A stretch of DNA of 40,847 bases from contig MGTC01000043.1 of NCBI GenBank assembly GCA_001799255.1, positions 1-40,847 on the forward strand, in the 5' to 3' direction. Positions 6,445 through 14,032 of this stretch are shown piece after piece (position 1 is the first letter of the stretch; every line of letters begins with the position of its first letter). The notes below the pieces were generated by a model. It had not been told where the DNA came from. It made no database searches and saw nothing but the letters and a program-made list of their open reading frames with translations. This DNA comes from Deltaproteobacteria bacterium RIFOXYD12_FULL_55_16 (lineage in GTDB: Bacteria; Desulfobacterota; Desulfobulbia; Desulfobulbales; Desulfurivibrionaceae). The translations under genes were made by a program, and so were the position numbers.

Positions 6445-8043
6445 CTACCGCGTCTCAATCCCCTTGCCTCGCAGATGCTCTTTTACCGCGCTGATCGGCA
6501 CCTCCTGCCGGTGAAAGATCCCCGCCGCCAGGGCCGCTTCCACGCCGGTTTCCGCAAAGACCTCGGAGAAATGCTCCACCTTGCCTGCGCCGCTTGAGGC
6601 GATAACCGGGATGGAGACCGCCTGCCGCACCTGATTGATCAGTTCGAGGTCAAAACCTGAATTGGTGCCGTCCTTGTCAATGCAGTTCAGGAGAATTTCC
6701 CCGGCCCCCAGTTCTTCGCAGGAGGTGGCCAGTTCCACAACATCCACCTCGCGTCCTTCCCGACCGCCTTTCACGGTACACTGGTACCAGCAATACTCTT
6801 CGCCGTTTGGCCCGGGGAAGCGGGTTTTAATGGTGTGGCGTGGGGTGTCGGAGGGTGATTTTACATAAACCCGGCGCGGGTCGATGGAGATCACCACGGC
6901 CTGGTTGCCGTACACCGCCGAGATCTGCTCGATGGAGCTGGCTCCGGATTTTTCCCCGCTCTTCAGGTATTCCTCCGCAATGATTACCGCATCGCTGCCG
7001 ATGGAGATCTTGTCGGCCCCGGAGCGGAAATATTCCGCAGCTACGTCCAAGGCCGAGTAGTGTTTTCCTTCTGAGTCGGTGAATTCACGGATGCCGCCGC
7101 CGATGGTGAGCGGCACGAAGACCTGTTCCGAGGTGCGTTGCAGCACCTCAAGCATGGGCTGATCCTTCATGGGAAAGTCCCTAAAGCCGGTGATGTTTAA
7201 AAAGGTGATCTCGTCGGCGCCTTCCTCATAGTAGCGCCGGGCCAGCTCCACCGGTCGGCCGAGGTTTCTTACCTCGCCCTGGGCTTCGCGGACATCGTAC
7301 TGGTCGCCCTTGGTCACCACCAGGTCGCCGTTGTCGTTGCTGCGCACATCGAGGCAGGCGATGATTCTTTTGGCGATTCTTGTTTCAGTTGGGTTTGTGG
7401 CGGGATTGATGGTGCTGACTGGAGTGGAGAGGTCTGTGGCTTCCAGAAAGTTTTTGAGAATTGTCAGTCCGGCCGCGCCGCTTTTTTCCGGATGAAACTG
7501 GCAGGCCGCCACCTTGCCCTTCTGCACCGCGCTGATGAATTCCTCGCCGTAGTTGGTGGTGGTCAGCACCCAGTCCTCGTTGCCGGCCTCAATGGCAGCC
7601 CGGTAGGAGTGGACAAAGTAGAGCTTTTCCTCTTTGAACCCGGCAAGGAGCCGGGAAGGCTTTCTGATGCGGATGCCGTTCCAGCCGATCTGCGGCACGG
7701 AAAGGGTTTTTTCGGTGAACCTTCGTACCTGGCCCTTGATGATCCCCAATCCGGCCACGCCCAAGGCCTCTTCACTTCCCTCGAACAGGGTTTGCAACCC
7801 CAGGCAGATGCCTAGAAATGGGCGGTCGGCCCGGAGGTATTCCAGCAGAGGCTCGACATAGCCGTATTGGTGCAGACGCTGCATGGCGCTGCCAAAGCTG
7901 CCGACCCCGGGGAAGATCAGTTTTTCCGCAGTCAGGATATCTGCCGGAGTTTTGGCGTCTGTAACGGTAAAACCGAGCCTTTTGATGGCGTTGCGGACGC
8001 TGCGGACATTGCCGGCCCCGTAATCAAGTAGTGTTATGTTCAT
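6445..8043 (-). CDS. hisHF: Imidazole glycerol phosphate synthase, fused HisH-HisF
   Basis: A 532-residue fusion of the glutaminase and cyclase subunits that close the imidazole ring in histidine synthesis. The N-terminal part is a class I amidotransferase with nucleophile Cys80 (GICLG) and His184/Glu186 (CQFHPEKSG). After a linker near 205-225 comes the HisF barrel (KRIIACLDV), with likely catalytic acids Asp232 and Asp388 (SIDPRRVY). The barrel carries extra segments (for instance after residue 395) like those of the eukaryotic HIS7 fusion and unlike the usual ~250-residue bacterial HisF. The ATG at 8043 is chosen over an in-frame TTG at 8055, which has no ribosome-binding site. No other his gene is nearby. 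Family is certain; phylogenetic origin is not. Confidence 0.95.
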   Translation of the reverse strand: MNITLLDYGAGNVRSVRNAIKRLGFTVTDAKTPADILTAEKLIFPGVGSFGSAMQRLHQYGYVEPLLEYLRADRPFLGICLGLQTLFEGSEEALGVAGLGIIKGQVRRFTEKTLSVPQIGWNGIRIRKPSRLLAGFKEEKLYFVHSYRAAIEAGNEDWVLTTTNYGEEFISAVQKGKVAACQFHPEKSGAAGLTILKNFLEATDLSTPVSTINPATNPTETRIAKRIIACLDVRSNDNGDLVVTKGDQYDVREAQGEVRNLGRPVELARRYYEEGADEITFLNITGFRDFPMKDQPMLEVLQRTSEQVFVPLTIGGGIREFTDSEGKHYSALDVAAEYFRSGADKISIGSDAVIIAEEYLKSGEKSGASSIEQISAVYGNQAVVISIDPRRVYVKSPSDTPRHTIKTRFPGPNGEEYCWYQCTVKGGREGREVDVVELATSCEELGAGEILLNCIDKDGTNSGFDLELINQVRQAVSIPVIASSGAGKVEHFSEVFAETGVEAALAAGIFHRQEVPISAVKEHLRGKGIETR

Positions 8044-8274
8044 GGTTGTTTCCAAGAAAAAGAGGGTGCGTCCCGAAAGCGAAAAGGAAAGACGCTATAT
8101 TAGACGATTAGCGCGCAGGCAACAATGAAGATTTTCCCCCTGCTGTCTATGCGTAAAGCTTGCCATAATGAAAGGAAAAAGGCATGATTAAAAACATGAG
8201 TTATGCCGTTCCCATGGCATTGCAGTCCGTCGGTCGCGGCGCGCATGTAACCTTAACCCTCAGGAGTGCCAATC

Positions 8275-8394
8275 ATGAGTAAAGCCCAGGACACCAAAAA
8301 AGCAGTCAAGAAGGAACCGGCGAAGAGCATGAAGGAAAAGAAGGCAGCCAAACAGGCCAAAAAAAGTGAAAAGTCCAAGTTCAAACCGCAATAA
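8275..8394 (+). CDS. Small lysine-rich protein of unknown function (39 aa)
   Basis: The ATG is preceded by AGGAG at an 8-base spacing, a better ribosome-binding site than most here. The 39-residue product is about one third Lys, with Ala, Glu and Gln (for example [19 protein letters not shown]), and would be strongly basic and helical or disordered. I do not recognise a named family. Such short basic proteins sometimes bind nucleic acid, but nothing here shows that. The end of the gene overlaps the longest version of the next reading frame. Confidence 0.6.
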   Translation: MSKAQDTKKAVKKEPAKSMKEKKAAKQAKKSEKSKFKPQ

Positions 8395-8428
8395 CAGGCA
8401 GGGGGGTGAGGGGCATGGCCGTTGCAAG

Positions 8429-8668
8429 ATGGAGGCGCCAGGGAAGGTGCTGTCCGCTCTGTCCGCCAACCAGCTGCACGGCATTACCCTGGAGATGATT
8501 CTTGAGCAGCTGGTTGCCCGGTATGGCTGGGAGGGGTTGGGTCGAAAAATCAGGATCCGGTGTTTTACTGCTGATCCCAGTATCAAATCGAGTCTGACTT
8601 TTCTGCGAAAAACTCCGTGGGCCAGAAAAGAGGTGGAGGAGTTGTATCTTCGCAGTCGTAAAAAATGA
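8429..8668 (+). CDS. VF530/DUF2132 family small protein
   Basis: A 79-residue protein matching the VF530 family. It reads [22 protein letters not shown], split here as [10 protein letters not shown] followed by [12 protein letters not shown], then the hallmark [19 protein letters not shown] and [14 protein letters not shown]. Family members are small, conserved, structurally characterised proteins of unknown function, usually annotated as DNA-binding. The start is uncertain: ATG 8429 is used, but GTG 8447 has a better-placed GGAGG and an upstream GTG at 8366 would overlap the lysine-rich ORF. All keep the conserved domain. A 54-bp repeat array starts 16 bases after the stop. Confidence 0.82.
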   Translation: MEAPGKVLSALSANQLHGITLEMILEQLVARYGWEGLGRKIRIRCFTADPSIKSSLTFLRKTPWARKEVEELYLRSRKK

Positions 8669-8683
8669 AGAAGGAAAAGTTAA

Positions 8684-8845
8684 AGCTGAGTTGAGCAGCT
8701 TGCCTGCTCAAACGAAACTTATGCCCTTTGGGTGAAAAGCTGAGTTGAGCAGCTTGCCTGCTCAAACGAAACTTATGCCCTTTGGGTGAAAAGCTGAGTT
8801 GAGCAGCTTGCCTGCTCAAACGAAACTTATACCCTTTGGGTGTAA
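8684..8845. repeat. 54-bp tandem repeat, three copies
   Basis: Three near-identical head-to-tail units start about 8685, 8739 and 8793 (period exactly 54). Copies 1 and 2 are identical over the unit, and copy 3 differs slightly (TATACCC for TATGCCC). Each unit contains TTGAGCAG-CTTGC-CTGCTCAA, an 8-bp hairpin, and a second small one, CCC-TTT-GGG. There are no unique spacers, so this is not a CRISPR array. Related copies lie at 19425-19490 and 23153-23330, in reverse orientation and also between genes. Confidence 0.93.
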
Positions 8846-8894
8846 GAATGTAAATCTGGGGAATTTTCCTTAACTTTGCCCTTCAATGCGGTGA

Positions 8895-9899
8895 TTAAGG
8901 CCGGATTTCCTGCTTGAGAAGGCAGCAGGAAATCCGGTGGCGCGGGGTGCCGTCCGATCTGTATTCGAGGTTGCCTGGTTGCAGGAGCTTGTTCATCACG
9001 CAGCCCTCGGGGATGTTCAGCGAAAAAAGCCTTTTTTCGTTGATCCCGCTGTTTTCAACGAGGCAATTGTTCTCAAGGCGGAAGGTATGCAGGGGGAAAT
9101 CCTCGCATAGCGGGCAGAGATAAACCCGGCCATTGGGGAAGATGAAGTAGTTCTCCGCCACAAGGCCTGCGCACTGAAACTCCTCCCCCGGCTCCAGAAA
9201 AACCTTGGGATAGATGACCTGGATTCCCCGTCGCGCCGCATCTCTGGCCACCCCAGGGATCACCGCCAGCCACTCTTCCGGGGAAACCTGTAGCCTGGCC
9301 TCCTGTTCGCTTGCCGATTTGCCGCGCAGACCGATGACCTGAATAAAAAACCGCTTGCAGCCCAGGCGCGCCAGCAGTTCGGGCATTGCCTGGAGATGCT
9401 CGATATTCAAACGGCTCACCGTATAGATCACGCTTACCTCAAAGCCCAGGCCAATGGCCTTTTGCAGATTGGCGGTGCAGGTGGCAAAAACCCCTTTTCC
9501 ACGCAGCGCATCGTTTACTGCCGGGGTCGGCCCGTCCAGGCTGAAGCTGAGTACCGCCTCGTCTGGTTTGAGCCGATTGAGCAGGTCATGATGCAGATAG
9601 CCGTTTGAGTCCACGGTGATGGTTTTGTAGCCCAGGGCCCGGGCATGGCGGATGCCGTGGATCAGATCCGGGTGCAGGGTTGGCTCGCCGCCCAGGAAGA
9701 TGACGTTGCTTTCCTTTTGGGTATCATAAAAAAGGTTGAGCCATTGTTCCATGGTTTCGCGGGAAACGGCCGCAGTGCCGTGTTGGGCCGGGTTGATGTA
9801 GCAATGTTTGCAGGTGAGATTGCAGGCGGTCAGGAGGTGGAAGAAGATGTTACGCTCGTGCGGTCTGAAGTGCAGGGTTTTGGCGACAGGCTGATTCAT
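8895..9899 (-). CDS. Radical SAM protein with cysteine-rich C-terminus
   Basis: A 334-residue radical SAM enzyme. The [4Fe-4S] ligands are the C-x3-C-x2-C set Cys26, Cys30, Cys33 (ACNLTCKHCYI), followed by the SAM-binding LGGEPTLHPD and a DSNG/SLDG pattern typical of SPASM or MoaA-like members. The C-terminal 110 residues carry further cysteines (FQCAGL, VYLCPLC, EGCVM, SCCLL) that could hold auxiliary clusters. It starts 12 bases after the stop of the nucleoside deaminase gene, so the two are probably one operon. No peptide substrate gene is obvious beside it. The reaction is unknown; the class assignment is secure. Confidence 0.88.
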   Translation of the reverse strand: MNQPVAKTLHFRPHERNIFFHLLTACNLTCKHCYINPAQHGTAAVSRETMEQWLNLFYDTQKESNVIFLGGEPTLHPDLIHGIRHARALGYKTITVDSNGYLHHDLLNRLKPDEAVLSFSLDGPTPAVNDALRGKGVFATCTANLQKAIGLGFEVSVIYTVSRLNIEHLQAMPELLARLGCKRFFIQVIGLRGKSASEQEARLQVSPEEWLAVIPGVARDAARRGIQVIYPKVFLEPGEEFQCAGLVAENYFIFPNGRVYLCPLCEDFPLHTFRLENNCLVENSGINEKRLFSLNIPEGCVMNKLLQPGNLEYRSDGTPRHRISCCLLKQEIRP

Positions 9900-9911
9900 G
9901 GCGCGGGCTGC

Positions 9912-10421
9912 TCAGGGTTGGGCCAGGGTGTATTCTGCCAGCAGGCTGCTCTGCCAGTAGTTGTTTTTCTGGCTGGTAAAAAAGGCCTTGAAAAGTTCCA
10001 GGCTTTCCTGCCGCAGGACATGGGGCAGGAGGCGCACCTGCGGGGCCATGTCCTGGTACAGGGGGGCAAGGTGCGCCAGCTGCAGGCTGGTGCCGCCGCC
10101 CATGGCGTCTTCATAGGCATAGACAAAGGTGCGGATGCCATTGAGCAACAGAGCGCTGTAGCACATGAGACAAGGCTCCATGGTGGAATAGACCGTGAGG
10201 GTGTCTCGCTTGATATCCGGTCTGCGGGCAAGCAAATCCCTCAGGGCGACGATCTCGGCATGGTCAAGTTCGTTGGCTGTTTCGTTCAGGCTGTTTTTGC
10301 GTCGGCCCATGGCCACAGCTTTGTCTCCGGCGACAATGACGGCGCCTACCGGAAATTCGTTGTCGGCCAAGGCCTGTCGCGCCTGTTGCAGGGCAAGGCG
10401 CATGAATGTTTCGTGCTGCAT
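9912..10421 (-). CDS. Nucleoside/tRNA-adenosine deaminase family protein (TadA-like)
   Basis: A 169-residue zinc-dependent deaminase. The zinc-binding and catalytic residues are His54 and Glu56 (HAEI) with Cys84 and Cys87 (EPCLMC). The family includes TadA, which makes inosine in tRNA, and guanine or cytosine deaminases. Here the motif continues CYSALLLNG rather than the CAGA-type sequence usual in TadA, and the C-terminus is longer, so a free-base or nucleoside substrate is at least as likely. The ATG at 10421 is chosen over an in-frame TTG two codons upstream because AAAGG lies 6 bases before it. It sits upstream of the radical SAM gene in the same transcript. Confidence 0.85.
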   Translation of the reverse strand: MQHETFMRLALQQARQALADNEFPVGAVIVAGDKAVAMGRRKNSLNETANELDHAEIVALRDLLARRPDIKRDTLTVYSTMEPCLMCYSALLLNGIRTFVYAYEDAMGGGTSLQLAHLAPLYQDMAPQVRLLPHVLRQESLELFKAFFTSQKNNYWQSSLLAEYTLAQP

Positions 10422-10591
10422 GGGCAACCTTTAAGTGAGGATTGATTTTGTATTACCAGTCTGCCTGGAAGCCGTCAAGCTGGAAAGCGGGCGAAAAACC
10501 ACGGCGGGGAGAGGCAGGGATTGCTTGAAAAACGCAGAAAAATGAGGTAGTGAGTGCGGCGGGATATCAAAAAAAGATCGAGGAGAAATTG

Positions 10592-10894
10592 ATGAACGCA
10601 GAAGATATGCAATGTATTCCCTATGAGGTGGCCAAGAAGCTGGTCGGCGCGGTGATGGAAGAGGAGCATCTGCATGAGTCCAACCGGCGGGTGTTGACCG
10701 TGTATGGCACCAACGATCAGGAAATCTGCTGGTTTGACGCCGAGGATATTTTTACTGAGATGGCGGCCAGCGAAGGCGGAATTCCCAGAAATGACGAGGA
10801 GATGAAGGCCAGGGCCGTGGAGTTGATCCTGCATCAGATCCCGAAATGGGCGGTGGAGGATCTGCTTAGAAAGATGGGGCTCGAAAAGAAATAA
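10592..10894 (+). CDS. Conserved-looking small protein of unknown function
   Basis: A 100-residue acidic protein that I do not recognise. The ATG at 10592 has GGAG 6 bases upstream; an earlier in-frame GTG at 10550 has no such signal. The sequence is rich in Glu and Met with predicted helices (YEVAKKLVGAVMEEEHL) and ends in a basic helix (AVEDLLRKMGLEKK). There is one Trp-Phe-Asp strand segment (QEICWFDAEDIF) and no signal peptide or membrane segment, so it is probably cytoplasmic. It is divergent from the deaminase-radical SAM pair and convergent with the SDR gene. Confidence 0.7.
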   Translation: MNAEDMQCIPYEVAKKLVGAVMEEEHLHESNRRVLTVYGTNDQEICWFDAEDIFTEMAASEGGIPRNDEEMKARAVELILHQIPKWAVEDLLRKMGLEKK

Positions 10895-10972
10895 GAGCCA
10901 AGGGGCAAGGGGCAAGAAAACCTGAAAAAAGCACGGCCCTTTTCCTTCTGCCTTTTACATTCCGCCCTGTTT

Positions 10973-11788
10973 TCACCCCACCCCCGGCGGCATGGGCGGG
11001 ATGCTCTCGCCGCCCAGCACATAGCCGCCGTCCAGCCGCAGCACCGCCCCGGTCATGTAGGTGGCGTCTTGTAAAAGAAAAAAAACCGCAGTCACAATTT
11101 CCTCGATCTTGCCGGTGCGTCTTAGCAGGATATGCTCGCGGATGGCCTCTTGCTGTGCTGCGCTGAGCAGATCCCAGCCCCGGGTCTGTTCAGCGTGTCT
11201 GGTTGCAAAGAATCCCAGCATCAACTCATTGACCCGCACCGTGGGAGCGCCTTGTCTGGCCCAGGTTTCCGTAAAGGAGGAGATGGCGCGATTGGCTGCG
11301 CTGTAGCCATCGTTGAAGATCAGGCCCGCAGGGCCGGAGCGGCCTACAAGCCCGGCAATGGAAGAAAGGGTGACTACCGCAGCTTCGGCGTTTTCCTGCA
11401 ACAGGGGGAGAGCGGAACGCATGACCCACCACTTGGCCCGCAGGGTGGTGGCCATTTCCAGCTCCCATTGTTCGGGGGTGTAATGGCCGTGGATAATCGG
11501 CATGCCGCCGCGTTCGATATTGTTGATCAGGATGTGGAGGGCGCCGCAGCGCGCCCGGAGGGTGGCAAAGAGTTCCTGAATGGCGGCTGGTTCGCGCAGA
11601 TCGACCTTGATCGTCAGATGGTCGCTGCCGATGGCGGCAAGCTCCTTCTGGGTGGCGGCAGCTTCTTTGGGCCAGTCATAGTGGGTGAGGATCACCGTGA
11701 CTCCCGCCCTGGCCAAGGCCAGGGCGATGGCCTTGCCAATCCCCTTTGCTCCTCCGAGAACCAGGGCTGTTTTTCCTTGAAGTTTCAT
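10973..11788 (-). CDS. SDR-family oxidoreductase-like protein with altered active site
   Basis: A 271-residue Rossmann-fold protein of the short-chain dehydrogenase/reductase family. The cofactor-binding GGAKGIG is at residues 12-18, LINN at 87-90 and the C-terminal LDGGYV is normal. The active-site region differs from the standard Ser...Tyr-x3-Lys. Ser142-Ser143 and Tyr162 are present with a longer gap than usual, and the Lys position is Asn166 (GYSAANRAIS). Loss of Lys usually weakens or abolishes catalysis, so it may be inactive or use a different chemistry. ATG 11788 is chosen over TTG 11818. The mltD-like gene ends 35 bases upstream, suggesting one operon. Confidence 0.82.
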   Translation of the reverse strand: MKLQGKTALVLGGAKGIGKAIALALARAGVTVILTHYDWPKEAAATQKELAAIGSDHLTIKVDLREPAAIQELFATLRARCGALHILINNIERGGMPIIHGHYTPEQWELEMATTLRAKWWVMRSALPLLQENAEAAVVTLSSIAGLVGRSGPAGLIFNDGYSAANRAISSFTETWARQGAPTVRVNELMLGFFATRHAEQTRGWDLLSAAQQEAIREHILLRRTGKIEEIVTAVFFLLQDATYMTGAVLRLDGGYVLGGESIPPMPPGVG

Positions 11789-11823
11789 CAGCTTGTTCCA
11801 GTCTCGGGCTGTTGTCAAAAAGG

Positions 11824-13374
11824 TTATTTCTTCTTGGCGGAACCGGATTTCTTTTTAGATGGTTCCAGAGATTTTTTGCTCTTTTCTTTTTTGGCGGCAG
11901 GAGCGGCTTTTTTCTCCTTTGTCGGTGAGGCGATAATTTTCTTTTTTGAGTTTGACGCTTTCCCCTTCCCTTTCTTTTTTTTCTTGGGTTCGCTGAGTTG
12001 ATCTTTCTTCGCCGTCTGGTTTTCCGAGGATTCCTTGCGCATGTTGAACAAGGGGATGGTATTTGCGGCCCGCTCTAATTGCAAAGGTTCATCAGTCAGT
12101 TTGTAGGCGGTTGTCTGGTAGGGGATTCTTAGATGCTGCCCCAAGGAAAGGCGCTCATATTCGAGATTGTTCGCCTTCAGCAGGGTGGTTTTGCTGAGCT
12201 TGTATTTCTTGCTGATGGTGGTCAGGGTTTCTCCGCGTCCCACCTCATGGAGATTAAATTCGGTGCTTGTGACCTTGCGGACTCTGGGCAGGTTTTTCGT
12301 TATTATTTCCTTTGTTCCCGTCGGTACTCGCAAGGGGTAAGCCATTTCGGACGGCGGGGTAATGGATTTGGACAGGTGCTGGTTGAGGGCGACAATCTTC
12401 TCCTCGGGAAGACTGCAGGCCACCGCGACAGCCTTGAGTTGGGTTCCCTTGGGCACATGGACGATTTCGTAGTCCAGCGGTTCGGCATAATCAATGTCGG
12501 CAAATCCGTATTTTTCAGGATCCTTGGCAATCATGATGGCGGCGATGAGCTGTGGGACATAGAGCTTTGTTTCCGAGTGGATGTACTGACTCTTGGCGAT
12601 TGCCCAGAAATCGTCTTTCTCGGACTGCTTCATGGCCCGTTTGATTCTGCCTTCTCCGGCATTGTAAGCGGCCACAGCCAGGTGCCAGGAATCAAAATCC
12701 TTGTACAGTTTTGAAAGGTAGGCTGCCGCAGCCTTGGTTGATTTTACCGGATCGCGCCGTTCGTCGACATAATCGTTGACAGTCAGGCCATAGTCGCGAC
12801 CGGTGGCGCGCATGAATTGCCAGGTGCCCACCGCGCTGGCCCTGGAAATGGCCGTGGTGTTGAAGCCGCTTTCAATCATGGGAAGATAGGCAAGATCAAG
12901 GGGGAGTCCAGCCCTGGCGAACTCCTCCTTGATCATGGGCAGATATCTGGCCGAGCGGGCGAGCCAGCGGGCAAAGGTTTTGCGATGGCGGTTCGTGAAA
13001 AAATCCAGGTAGTATTCCACCTGCTCGTTCATGGTGACGGGGAAGTCGTAGGCCTCAGTTTCTTCCCCGGTGCTGAGCAGCGGCAGGATATCCCAGGCGT
13101 TGACTTGCGCCAGCTCGCTTATTCCCGGGCTTACCGCCAGCTGGAGTGCCAGGGGGTTTGCTTCATCCGGGGCCGGTTGTTCTTCGTCTGGCGAGGAGCT
13201 TTGCTGTTCCGGCGCCCTTGACCTGGGCTCCGGGGAGACCATTATAGAAGCGGATCTTTCCAGTGGAGCGCAGGCGGTTAAGTTCCCCACTATCAGAGCG
13301 GCAGCCGCCATGATCAAAAAAATCCTGGAGAGGGAGGAGGAGTGGAACTTGAAAATTTCTGAATGAATATGCAA
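11824..13374 (-). CDS. Lipoprotein lytic transglycosylase with LysM domain (MltD-like)
   Basis: A 516-residue peptidoglycan-cleaving lipoprotein. The signal peptide ends in the lipobox LTAC, with Cys35 as the lipidation site. The SLT domain spans about 140-275, with catalytic Glu168 (MIESGFN), then GTWQFM and AVAAYNAGEGRI. One LysM peptidoglycan-binding domain follows at 376-418. Residues 446-516 form an unusual Lys/Ser/Ala tail. The start is TTG at 13374 with AGGGA 8 bases upstream; the next ATG, 21 codons on, would cut the signal peptide's N-region. MltD-type enzymes cleave glycan strands between MurNAc and GlcNAc to give 1,6-anhydro ends. Probably first gene of a unit with the SDR gene. 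Confidence 0.92.
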   Translation of the reverse strand: MHIHSEIFKFHSSSLSRIFLIMAAAALIVGNLTACAPLERSASIMVSPEPRSRAPEQQSSSPDEEQPAPDEANPLALQLAVSPGISELAQVNAWDILPLLSTGEETEAYDFPVTMNEQVEYYLDFFTNRHRKTFARWLARSARYLPMIKEEFARAGLPLDLAYLPMIESGFNTTAISRASAVGTWQFMRATGRDYGLTVNDYVDERRDPVKSTKAAAAYLSKLYKDFDSWHLAVAAYNAGEGRIKRAMKQSEKDDFWAIAKSQYIHSETKLYVPQLIAAIMIAKDPEKYGFADIDYAEPLDYEIVHVPKGTQLKAVAVACSLPEEKIVALNQHLSKSITPPSEMAYPLRVPTGTKEIITKNLPRVRKVTSTEFNLHEVGRGETLTTISKKYKLSKTTLLKANNLEYERLSLGQHLRIPYQTTAYKLTDEPLQLERAANTIPLFNMRKESSENQTAKKDQLSEPKKKKKGKGKASNSKKKIIASPTKEKKAAPAAKKEKSKKSLEPSKKKSGSAKKK

Positions 13375-14032
13375 GCCGTGTTTCCCTGCTTACGGTAAGT
13401 CGTCGTTCGAAAATGGGCGTAACTTGTGTAGTTACGCAAGAACCCCTGCCTGTTTGATCCGGTGACGAGATGATTTTATGGCAACGGCGGACAGGCTGGT
13501 TAAAGGATGAATGATCCGTCACTTTTACAGGACAACCTGCCTTCCTGCAATGAAAAAACACGGCCCCGCCAGGGGGGGGTAGTGTTTTTGTTAAACATTC
13601 AGAGTGGTTAGCAGTGGTTTTTCGGCGAGTCCGGTGATAACCTTCGTTGTGCGCGGCGGCAAGTGCGGTCACAGGCCAGAAAGTCGCAGCAGCCCTTTAT
13701 TCCGGCTCTTTTTGCCCCCAGAGATTATTGCCTGAAGACAGGCGCGGCACGTTACTTTTTCAAGGGAACCTTGAAAAATCCGCAGGATTCAGAATTCAGG
13801 AGTCATAATTTAAGATGGGCGTAAATACGCCCTCCTGAATTCTGAGCAGTTACTTTCTTTGGGAGAGCGATGAAAAGGCAGTTATTCAAGGTTTCCTCAA
13901 GGCATTATCCGTGGCGAGGCAAGAAAGAACTTGCAATATTTATTGATGTTTGCCCAGGATGAGAGCATAATAACTTTCATGTATCCATAGTCCCGGTGGG
14001 TATTGTTTTTCTTCTTTTGCAAGGAGTCACGC
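13375..14032. other. Long intergenic region with several palindromes
   Basis: This 658-bp divergent gap lies between mltD (-) and cheA (+). I see no convincing gene in it. It holds three hairpin-forming sites: GCGTAACT/AGTTACGC at 13417-13437 (5-base loop), TTTTTCAAGG/CCTTGAAAAA at 13756-13778 (3-base loop) and a nested palindrome at 13789-13845. The cheA promoter should lie near its right end, but no strong sigma70, sigma54 or sigma28 match was found. Confidence 0.7.
13789..13845. repeat. Nested palindrome (57 bp)
   Basis: Outer arms CAGAATTCAGGAG (13790-13802) and CTCCTGAATTCTG (13832-13844) are exact reverse complements. Between them is a second perfect hairpin, GGGCGTA-AA-TACGCCC (13817-13832). 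The right side continues into CTGAGCAGTTAC, a 12-base sequence that also forms the right end of the element at 16351-16482. Confidence 0.85.

Noticed and set aside
8184-8282. 32-codon frame MIKNMSYAVPM... upstream of the lysine-rich ORF
   Set aside because: Weak start signal, no recognisable composition, and overlaps the better-supported next start.
8583-8819. Minus-strand frame coding three repeats of SRQAAQLSFSPKGHKF
   Set aside because: It is only the translation of the 54-bp DNA repeat. Because 54 is a multiple of 3, frames stay open across copies. It has no start signal.
8684-8845. CRISPR-like array
   Set aside because: Units are contiguous with no unique spacers, and no cas genes are present.
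13740-13765. Sigma54 promoter before cheA (GGCAC...)
   Set aside because: GGCACG is present, but the expected TTGC box at the right spacing is not.
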